64,000 bases of DNA from Phymatolithon calcareum (lineage: Eukaryota; Rhodophyta; Florideophyceae; Hapalidiales), in contig OZ345363.1 of assembly GCA_977006965.1 (NCBI GenBank), forward strand, positions 992,001-1,056,000, given 5' to 3'. A program made the translations under genes and the position numbers. This document shows, piece after piece, positions 56,541-64,000 of this stretch (the first letter of the stretch is position 1; each line of letters opens with the position of its first letter). Under the pieces are notes generated by a model. It worked only from the letters and a program-made list of their open reading frames with translations. It made no database searches and was not told the origin of the DNA.

Positions 56541-56597
56541 CGAACCGGAGAGCTCTGAATACAGGAAAATACCCTCGCGGTTTTTGTTCGGCTTTTA

Positions 56598-57742
56598 ACG
56601 GAAAAATATCAGTTTCAATTTTTCGCTCCTCCTGTGATTAATTTGTCCGGACCGATCTCCATTGAGTCGCTTCCAGGTCGGACGAACTCAAAGCCGAAGC
56701 TGACCGTTGCTGTTTCCCGCTAACTCAAAACACTCCACAAAATCGGTTTCTCCTGCAAGTTTTGTGGGAAAAAGTTCATGGACCTTGCCAGGTGCGAAGT
56801 TCACGAGATACGGTGCCAGTACAATTGGGACGAGCTTGATGCTCTTCTGGTTACGTTTGGTGCCCAAGGGATGGCGCACCAAACGTGCTCGTCGAAACCA
56901 GCCTTCGCTCATGGCTAAGTTGCACCGCAATGCAACAGAGGGACAAAGCTGTCCGTGAACTGCGCCGTAACCTCTTTGATAGCCGACCACAGTACTGTGT
57001 AGAACAACCCCAGTGTGAGCTGAGGCTTAGTGTGAAGTTATAGGATATGACACTTGTTGTGCTAAATTTGGATAGTTGACGTTCCTATCGTGACGGTCGC
57101 GGCGATAGCTGAAGACGTCGTGTGCGCTATCGACTTCAACAGAGTGATGTGCGACATCGCTGGTGAGAGCTGCATCTGCGCCTATCGTGTCGAGTCCGGA
57201 GTGCGGGCAACGTGGCACTCATGGCCGCGGCGAAGCTCGATAGACCTCCGCCGTTCATACGGGTGCTGCGAGCAACTACAGTAGACCGGCTATGAAGACA
57301 GGATACGAGAATGTGCTCATGGCGCGTGCGCTTTGGCAGGCCGGGAGGAAGTTGCAGACAAGCTTGCGGTGCCTCTGGCGCCGCGACTGCTATCCAATGC
57401 TCACTACTGTTCCTCGCATCTCCTACCCTGTGCGCAACTAAATTACGGTCCCTAAAGTGTGACGACTTCTTTGGTTTCTCGCGCGAGAAGTACAGTAATG
57501 CATCGGTTTCGCAAGGGGGTATCATACACTATTAAAAATTAGGCTTTAAAATGAACAATCAAGATCATCGTGCGCAAAATTTGCTTCTCTTCTCTCAATG
57601 TTTGTCGATAATTTCCGTAACTGCGCAAGTCGAAATAGGGAAGGAAACTGTCTGTTTCGGACGGATTAGCAACCGATATGCGACTACAGTATAAGAAAAG
57701 TCTCCCGGTCGATATCGACCACGACATTTCTCTTTAGCAGGC
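56598..57742 (+). repeat. Segmental duplication, copy B
   Basis: Counterpart of 47650-49775 without the MITE. It ends at the lipase start region, so the lipase promoter and 5' UTR are part of the duplicated unit. Confidence 0.85.
57095..57370 (+). pseudogene. Decayed HAD hydrolase exon, copy B
   Basis: Motif I reads CAIDFNRVMCD, the same Asp-to-Asn and Gly-to-Arg changes as copy A. The two broken copies therefore share a decayed ancestor rather than arising separately from the intact gene. Frame breaks near 57210 and 57290. Confidence 0.8.
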
Positions 57743-57754
57743 ACCTGCCACACG

Positions 57755-59068
57755 ATGAGTGCCCCGGTGGAGATTCCAATCCCTAGTCTCGATTGGGAAA
57801 CTGGCGTCAAAGTTGCACGCCAACTCCTGGATCTCCGAAACCGCCTCGGTCGCCGTCTCAACAGGGATCCGCCACGCGCTTCGGACCTTTCCGCGGCATT
57901 GCAAGAGTATATAGCTGCCGAGGACGAGCGTCGCGCGAACCCATCCACCGGTCTTGCAGCACTTTCTGCACCGTCGGCACCTGATGGCGAAACCACATTC
58001 CAGCCCGCCCCATTGGAGTTGGCGACCATCGCCGATTTGTACCATTGCCTGCAGCTATCGAATCTGGCGTATGAGACCGTGCGCAAGAAGCTCGAAGACT
58101 GCCTTCGCGAGCTTGATTTCGAACTTTTGGAGGTGCGCGTGAAAGCGGAGTGTTTTGCACCGAGCTATTTTGTCGCCTATTGCAAGCGTACCTCGACGTT
58201 GACCCTTGTCATCCGAGGCACTTATGAGGCCGCAGATGTCCTCACAGACATAGCCACGGACACAGAACCTTTTCTTGGTGTTCCTGCTCATACTGGTATA
58301 ACGCGCTCCGCTGTTGCTTTGCATAAGGAAATCTGTCCTGGTCTCGCCGTGCATGCGGCCGAACTTCGGCCCGCCCGCATTTTGCTCACGGGCCACAGTC
58401 TCGGCGCGTCCGTGGCATCGGCGCTTACAATGCTTTTGCGTTCAGAGGAGACGCCGGCGAATTCCGATGGAACAACTTCGGCATTATCGGGTGCAGAATG
58501 TGTCGCATTCTGTCCACCGGCGTTCTTGACAGATGCCAATGCCGCTGCGAACGTGAAGGGTATAATCGTAATTGTGCATGGTATGGACGTAATGCCACGC
58601 TTGAGTTACTCAGCATTGGATCGCCTGTCGTTTCGTCTAGCCAATGTTTCAGTGAAGGATGACCGGCGACCGAATATTCAAAGAACTGTTGAAAGTGTAC
58701 TGGTGAACGCCTTTGAGAGCGCGGCTCTGGCGATGAGCACTTCCTTGGCAGGAGAAGCGGAAGGGGTGTCGTCCGTACCAGAAAAGGACGATACTCCCAT
58801 TGCGGTGCACACAAATAAGCAGGAAGAGCTTGAAGAGCTTGAACAAACCTACTTGGCGGGCAAAATTCTTTACTTGGAACGTGTTTTTTCGGAGGAAAGA
58901 AGGTGCTCCACGCATTCTGGACTTTGTGCTAAACTCATTCGAGAGAAGAGTGCAATGGAATTTATTGACATTGAAGCATCGGCGTACATGATTGATGATC
59001 ATTTTGCCGATAAGCTCCTTCAAAAGTTTAAAGAAATTCTTGACTCTGGAGAGCAGCCATGCTCTTGA
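57755..59068 (+). CDS. Class 3 lipase (sn1-diacylglycerol-lipase-like)
   Basis: An intronless 437-residue ORF from ATG 57755. The nucleophile elbow ILLTGHSLGASVASAL puts the catalytic Ser at about residue 215. The preceding TLTLVIRGTYEAADVLTDI is the oxyanion-side strand of class 3 lipases, and IIVIVHGMDVMPRLS carries the expected Asp region. The C-terminal LAGKILYLERVF matches the PGRILHL-type strand of diacylglycerol lipases. No signal peptide or membrane helix, so probably cytosolic or peripheral. Such enzymes hydrolyse acylglycerols. Immediately upstream is the segmental duplication, whose other copy at 49775 has no lipase attached. Confidence 0.85.
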   Translation: MSAPVEIPIPSLDWETGVKVARQLLDLRNRLGRRLNRDPPRASDLSAALQEYIAAEDERRANPSTGLAALSAPSAPDGETTFQPAPLELATIADLYHCLQLSNLAYETVRKKLEDCLRELDFELLEVRVKAECFAPSYFVAYCKRTSTLTLVIRGTYEAADVLTDIATDTEPFLGVPAHTGITRSAVALHKEICPGLAVHAAELRPARILLTGHSLGASVASALTMLLRSEETPANSDGTTSALSGAECVAFCPPAFLTDANAAANVKGIIVIVHGMDVMPRLSYSALDRLSFRLANVSVKDDRRPNIQRTVESVLVNAFESAALAMSTSLAGEAEGVSSVPEKDDTPIAVHTNKQEELEELEQTYLAGKILYLERVFSEERRCSTHSGLCAKLIREKSAMEFIDIEASAYMIDDHFADKLLQKFKEILDSGEQPCS

Positions 59069-59915
59069 TTAGCCCTGCGTCCAATTGTCCTCTATTGCCA
59101 AGGTGTCGAAATGCAGGGTGTCCAAGGTCCAGTTGTCTGTACTCTGTCAGGGTCATTCAAGTCGCGGGAAGCGCGTTCGCGCTCACGAACGACCTGTGTT
59201 ATGTGGGGGTCGGAAGCGCCGAGTGATCGCGCTGGTTGCCGTCGCGGGGGCGGTGTGTCGTCCTGAGCTAGGGGAGAAGGAGGGGAACGTCATGCAAGGT
59301 AAAGGTCTCGATGACATTGGAATGACCTTCGCGACCGCCATGGCGCTGGAAGCACAGCATAATGGATTTGTGTTGCCCGTGCACCGTGGAGACCACGTGA
59401 GACGAGGGGAGAATGTGTTGAATTTTGAGAGAGGGCAAGTTGGCGGTGGAATGACTAGCGGGGAGGAAAACGACAAGATGTGTGATATTTTTTAAACAAT
59501 TTTGAAGTGCTATTCTTAACGACCTACATCTGCTATTTGGTGAACACCGAATGTATGCCCTGTGGATAAGAAAATCATCACCTACAGAATTCTAAAGTCG
59601 GGTCTAAGCGACCGACAGTTGGGCAGTGCTGGAAACACAACGTCAACAGCTCAAAGGGACGATGGGGGATTAAAACTTTTCAATTCTGATGCACTTCCTT
59701 CCGTGCAAAAAGCGCTGTTCATCTTTCACCACAGTGCGCAATCCCGCTATCTACCGTAGACGCATCATCGGTTGTGACCAGCGTCTGTCACCTTGCCATC
59801 GTGTGCATACCATCAACAGTGGTGTTTTCGAATGATGTGACAATGGCGACTCTGCAGAGGGACACTCCCGTCGTTAATTTTGAATAGCCCCAAGCACTTT
59901 GTCTGCCACAAGCAC
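59069..59915. other. Gene-free or exon-containing stretch
   Basis: A 136-codon plus ORF (59085-59495) and a 65-codon ORF (59562-59759) have no motifs. The second could be an upstream exon of the ORF at 59916, but no splice join keeps the frame convincingly. Confidence 0.35.
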
Positions 59916-60557
59916 ATGGGCGAGACCACGTTTGTCGGCTTTTACATCAGCGCAATTCGCAGCCTCCGTCGTTTTCCCAAGGTTATGAAGAACAACGCCG
60001 CAGACGTTTACAGCTGGGCAGCGGGAAACATGAAACTGTGCTACCTGGACCATGACCTGTCCTTGGAGGATATCAAGAGGACTGTTGACTGTCACATGGT
60101 CGTGAATAGCTCATTTATTGATAACGAATTCTTACATGTCGAGCTTCCCGTACGACCCGCAAAATTCTCACGCGTGAGTCACAGCGATCTAGAACCACAC
60201 AGCGCTATGGCACGGTTCGTGGCATCTTGTCTGAAGTCAAGAAAGCCGAAGGAGTGCTCCGTTCGATGGCTTGTATCGTTTCTGGCAAGATTTGGCTATA
60301 AACGGCTCGTCGATACCAAAGGTTTGAACTTGGGCGACACCGAGTTAGTAACGCACTTCCAGCGAACAAACAGGGGACTGTCGCGCCCGTGTTATGTCGC
60401 TGTCCCAAGGCGGTCGCTTTTTCCTCTCGCGACTGTACGCCGCATAACTTGGATCGCGATAGTCATGCTGTTCGTAGTAGGTGATCTAATGGGCCATACG
60501 GGCACGTGTCTCTCGTGTGTCTATGCGCTGCATCGCTGTCTTTTGCGTAGGTTGTAG
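59916..60557 (+). CDS. Unknown protein with a C-terminal hydrophobic segment
   Basis: 213 residues from ATG 59916, the first ATG after the in-frame stop at 59877. The N-terminal part looks like a folded domain (FVGFYISAIRSLRRFPKV, YSWAAGNMKLCYLDHD). Near the end is a helix-like hydrophobic stretch, ITWIAIVMLFVVGDLMG. No family recognised. It may be one exon of a longer gene. Confidence 0.4.
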   Translation: MGETTFVGFYISAIRSLRRFPKVMKNNAADVYSWAAGNMKLCYLDHDLSLEDIKRTVDCHMVVNSSFIDNEFLHVELPVRPAKFSRVSHSDLEPHSAMARFVASCLKSRKPKECSVRWLVSFLARFGYKRLVDTKGLNLGDTELVTHFQRTNRGLSRPCYVAVPRRSLFPLATVRRITWIAIVMLFVVGDLMGHTGTCLSCVYALHRCLLRRL

Positions 60558-60603
60558 TATATAAGCTAGTTTGTTCCTTCCGCTGAGTAAAGGAAGGTGG
60601 GGG

Positions 60604-61070
60604 AGTTCTGGATTTCGGCTCGATTGCTTGGATCAAGCACGCGCAATATTCGCCTGACGGTCCCTTCGACCACGCGGAGTCGGAGCTCTTCCCAACCTTC
60701 TTGGACGCAACCGTCGTCATGCAAGCCAGCACGGAGACTACTGCGCTCAAGTTCCCTTTTCCCTTTTTCGTGCATTCGTTCGAAGGTCGACGGCCAAGCC
60801 AAGGTCGCCGTCTGAGGATGACGTCTTCCCTGTCCCGGAGGTTTCTGGACTTCGGCTCGAGTGCTTGGATCCTGCACGCGTCACGCCTGTGAATCCCTTC
60901 GACCACGCGGAGTCGTTGACTTCCCAACCCTTCTTGACCGCAACCGTTTCGCCGCACAAGCCAGTTCGGTGACATTCGCGCTCAAGGCCCCTGTCCATTT
61001 TTCGCGCGCCTGTCTCAAGGTCGACGACCAAGCCAAGGTCGCCGCCGGAGGACGACGCCGACGTCTACAC
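60604..61070 (+). repeat. Tandem pair of a 237-bp repeat
   Basis: Two head-to-tail units with TTCTGGA(T/C)TTCGGCTCGA at 60606 and 60843. Each contains CCCTTCGACCACGCGGAGTC and ends with GACCAAGCCAAGGTCGCCG or GGCCAAGCCAAGGTCGCCG. A part-copy lies at 30745-30835 on the other strand. Confidence 0.85.
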
Positions 61071-61325
61071 GCTTAATCTGTCTGTTTGTCCTGGAGGTTT
61101 TGGTTGCTTGTCTTTCTTTCCTCCTCTTTTGTCTTGTCTCTCCCGCTCTTTTCTTCTCTCTCCTCTCTTGGGCTTTTCTGTCCCATGTGGCGTCGGGTTC
61201 TTTGGAGCCTGGCGCTACAGGGACATCCCAAAACCTTGCCGTTCTAGCATCTGCACACACAACTCGAGGCTCATTGGAAGACAATGGATCCACTGAGAAG
61301 TTTGTGAGTCTTCTTTCACTAGACT

Positions 61326-61612
61326 GCAAAACGCTCATCGTCATCGAGCTTGTTCAAAGACGTCTTGTGCCAATCATCTTTTGCTGCGTCTCTGATAGTC
61401 GCCATATGCAAGGAAAAGTGCACTGCACTCCTGAAGTCGCCACTCATTTTGAACGGAAGCATGCCTTGCTGAGTGATCGAGATTTCTGCATCAAGTGGCG
61501 ACTTCAGGAGTGCAGTGCACTTTTCCTTGCATATGGCGACTATCAGAGACGCAGCAAAAGATGATTGGCACAAGGCGTCTTTGAACAAGCTCGATGACGA
61601 TGAGCGTTTTGC
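61326..61612. repeat. 119-bp near-perfect inverted repeat
   Basis: Arms 61326-61444 and 61494-61612, 118 of 119 positions paired, 49-bp loop. The right arm lies in the open frame beginning MIEISASSGD; the left arm is an inverted copy of it. A transcript across this site would fold into a long hairpin. Confidence 0.92.
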
Positions 61613-62354
61613 TGTTGAAAATATTACATCTGTTCAGCTGGCCTATTTTTCAGCACTCATGGAAGAGAGCGCCGAGCTTGGAAAAGAAGGCGTTAGGGTT
61701 TTCCGAGAACGTAGCGCACCCAGCCGCTTGGAACGCAAACACCCAGGCATTGATACTTTCATGTACCAGCTTGGCAACAACAGTGGTTAGGACTATGCGA
61801 CGTTTTTGCAGGACCTCCCGGTGCGAATAGAAATCTACTCAACTTTCCTCTGGGATAACACTCTGAACTATCTATTGCTTCAAACAAGTGTTCATGTTGA
61901 CAATTATCTTGAATTGGAGTCCGGTGACAGGCTTCGCGAGTATGTGAAAGAATGCGAGACAACCTCTCAGCTCGGAGGATATGAGCTCACAACTTCGGTG
62001 TTTGAGAATCAGTACAATCTTGAAATGTGGCGACTGCGAAGTGAAGTAGCGAAAGGAAGAAATAAGAAAGCACCAGTCAACAATTGGGATCTCGGCAGCA
62101 CCCCTCGCTTCGTTGGATGTGTAACAGAAACTGTGAGAAATGTTTTGGCGTTCTGGGTTACTGAAAATGACCCTGCAGCTGCCGGATGGAATGCGAGTGT
62201 TGCACGAGTCGGTACCAGGTTCACGTGCAGCAAACAACTTTGCTCTGCATTTTCCGAAATGCAAAAAGCACCTTGGTTAGAAGGATATAGGCGACGTTTG
62301 TACATAAGGCTCGTTTGGGAAGTAGTGGAAGGTCGAAGCAGAGATGGGAGTTAA
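61473..62354 (+). pseudogene. Unknown ORF with an in-frame TAG, upstream of the Sel1 gene
   Basis: One frame from 61473 to 62354, interrupted only by TAG 61788-61790. The residues between (for example TSVFENQYNLEMWRLRSEVA) look like real protein, but no family is recognised. It may be the 5' part of the Sel1-type gene that follows in another frame, or a separate broken gene. Confidence 0.4.
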
Positions 62355-63189
62355 AACTGGAGATTATCGTTTGTCGCCGTTCCTGATCATGCTATTCATT
62401 CTTGGATTTCCGTCTTTGAAAGTGCAGGCAACAGAGAACGAGGGAAACTTCTCTGGCTCAAGCCGTGGTGGCCCCACAGTCGAGTTTGAAGATGGCATCA
62501 CCGTGACTCCAGTTGCAGGTCCCCAGGAGCTCGGTATAGTACTCACATGTGACCAAGAAGCGAGAACAGTGTCGGTAATTATACGTCCAGAGTCGTCAGT
62601 TTACAAGTGGCAAGAATGGAAAGATGCATTCGTGGGGAGGCTCGATGCCCAAAAGCATTGGCGATCGACACGACTTTTATCGGGGAATGAGCTGCTTCGA
62701 ACAGAAGCGTATCATTCTGATATTTGTTCTCTTGTGGAGTACATCTCTCCAGAAATGCTTGACGAAGACTATGGAATAAGTTATTGGTCTGGGTGGTCAC
62801 CATATATGCCGCAGTTTGCCCACTTTGAGATACGAAATTTGGTCGAGAATGAATACTGTTTGCGTAATTCGGAACTTTTCGCAGGGGATTCTACTGCACT
62901 TACCACATCTTTGAACACGGCAATGGACATTCATTTCCAACGGAGAACAGTTCTGGAAACCATTTACACAGATGGGCGTCGTGCTCGTGGAGAAGGCCGT
63001 GTTAATGACGCCCTTAGACTATTTGGACATTGTATTGTGCAACATGGCCATCGCGAAGCACTAAAAAAAGGATTTAATAATATCACAAGGCAAAGCCCTG
63101 TTCGTGATATGCAAGTCGTTGCCTTGCAAGCGCAAATGAATGTCCGATTAAAGACGCTTTTGAATCGAAGAGAGATCGAAGGGCGTTAA
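62344..63189 (+). CDS. Putative secretory protein, N-terminal part of a Sel1-repeat gene
   Basis: 281 residues from ATG 62344, overlapping the previous frame by 11 bp. The N-terminus, LSPFLIMLFILGFPSLKVQA, looks like a signal peptide. The C-terminal third (LETIYTDGRRARGEGRVNDALRLF...) has the helix-turn-helix spacing of Sel1/TPR repeats. The stop at 63187 is followed by more Sel1-like sequence in the same and then another frame, so this may be one exon or a damaged part of a longer gene. SEL1L/HRD3 proteins of ER-associated degradation have a signal peptide plus Sel1 repeats; the resemblance is only general. Confidence 0.45.
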   Translation: MGVKTGDYRLSPFLIMLFILGFPSLKVQATENEGNFSGSSRGGPTVEFEDGITVTPVAGPQELGIVLTCDQEARTVSVIIRPESSVYKWQEWKDAFVGRLDAQKHWRSTRLLSGNELLRTEAYHSDICSLVEYISPEMLDEDYGISYWSGWSPYMPQFAHFEIRNLVENEYCLRNSELFAGDSTALTTSLNTAMDIHFQRRTVLETIYTDGRRARGEGRVNDALRLFGHCIVQHGHREALKKGFNNITRQSPVRDMQVVALQAQMNVRLKTLLNRREIEGR

Positions 63190-63216
63190 AGACCGGTCGA
63201 TGAGATCGGTCTCGCA

Positions 63217-64000
63217 ATGCTTGCTGAATATTTGGGGCGTATTTACGAGCAAACTGGCTCCAAAGACGCTGGAATGAAAAATCGCTGGCACTGTTTTATG
63301 AAAATGGAACGAAAGTGTCGTGTCTGAGTCAACGATTGAAGCCCTTGAGTCATTCATCCTTCGTGAGAAGCGCTTTGTTGCACATTTACCGCTTCTATTT
63401 TACCTCGCCATCGCACACCAAAGTCGTCTCCAAGAATCGCAGACTCGAACGCACCGTGAAATTGCCGTCAAAAGCATATTGGGACTGAGAGGCTGGGTCG
63501 TAAATCTGTTTCCTGAGGGGTACTTTGCATTGAACATCGGATATTTGCTTGAAAAAGGGTTCTTTGTGGGCCGCGGCGCAGAACGCATGAAGGCAATGAT
63601 CGAGACAATTTGTGAACAGACAGCGTGGGGAGATGAAAAAATGCTGGACGCCATTTTTGAGCGCTGTTTTGTGAAGCACACATCATCTGAGGAAGGTAGT
63701 AAGGAAATCAATGGACATGGGCCTGCTCTTGGAATAGGAAGACGTCCAAAAGACGACTTGTTGCTCTACGACTATAATCTCCCCAAGTGCACAAGTCGCC
63801 TAGGATTACTGCATTACATGGGAGCTCAAGGTGTTCCGACAGATGCATCGGAGGCTGAGTTTACGTATTTGTTTGCCATTGAAGACGGAAACCGTGAAGC
63901 ACTCTGTAACATGGGTGTTATGAAGTCTGGTTTAACTGGAAACGATTCTGGCGTATCGTATCTGAAACGTGCTGTTAAAGCTGGAAGCAGCACTGGGATG
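63217..64000 (+). CDS. Sel1-like repeat protein, partial at window edge
   Basis: 63217-63327 continues the preceding frame (MLAEYLGRIYEQTGSKDAG). The frame then shifts by one near 63300 and from 63305 is open to the edge. The last part shows Sel1 signatures: LGLLHYMGAQGVPTDASEAE, EDGNREALCNMGVM and GVSYLKRAVKAG. Sel1 repeats are TPR-like helical scaffolds for protein binding. The shift may be an intron, a sequencing error or real damage. Confidence 0.6.

Noticed and set aside
45451-58880. Shared AGKILYLER in the CTAG transposon relic and the lipase
   Set aside because: Only about 20 bp match; in the lipase the segment is part of the family fold, so relation is unlikely.

Overview
The window is nuclear DNA of a photosynthetic eukaryote. 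A red alga fits best, though this is inference. Host genes are intron-poor, with GT-AG introns of about 80-115 bp. They encode plastid-type proteins: an ATP synthase gamma chain without the dithiol insert found in green plants, a fused LrgA-LrgB glycolate carrier and dihydrodipicolinate synthase. N-terminal extensions look like transit peptides. Between the genes lie long stretches of decayed mobile DNA. There is no sign of bacterial operons, CRISPR or rRNA.

Layout. 0-6 kb: a WrbA-like quinone reductase with a proline-rich extension, a Hop2/PSMC3IP meiotic protein and atpC. 6-25.9 kb: mobile DNA, comprising a hAT relic, a decayed minus-strand Ty3/gypsy element, and a young Ty1/copia element of 7,845 bp with 5-bp target duplication TAACG. 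The copia element sits inside an older pogo-like element and carries a long antisense ORF. MITEs follow. 25.9-29.8 kb: membrane-protein ORFs broken up by fragments of one LINE family. 30-33 kb: repeats and an ORF split by a 300-bp hAT MITE. 33-41 kb: host genes (PLGG1, MGST3-like, dapA, PH-AGC kinase). 43-44 kb: a two-exon HAD-type hydrolase. 44.9-57.7 kb: a piggyBac-like relic flanked by CTAG, two copies of a segmental duplication carrying broken HAD-gene copies (one with a TTAA-flanked MITE), a second LINE family, and a hAT relic. 57.8-64 kb: a class 3 lipase, an unknown ORF, tandem and inverted repeats, and a Sel1-repeat gene that runs off the edge.

Most unusual points. (1) A LINE whose RNase H domain is split by an apparent Tudor-like module. 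(2) The copia antisense ORF, whose C-terminal part has a Cys-His-Asp layout like a papain-fold peptidase. (3) A hAT family recognised from exact 8-bp duplications, CAGG-type ends and clustered TTGCAAT motifs. (4) Terminal-repeat elements bounded by CTAG, one with a piggyBac-like domain and four symmetric 14-bp palindromes.

Most host genes look independent. The HAD gene and the lipase are linked by history: degenerate HAD copies were duplicated together with the lipase's immediate upstream region.
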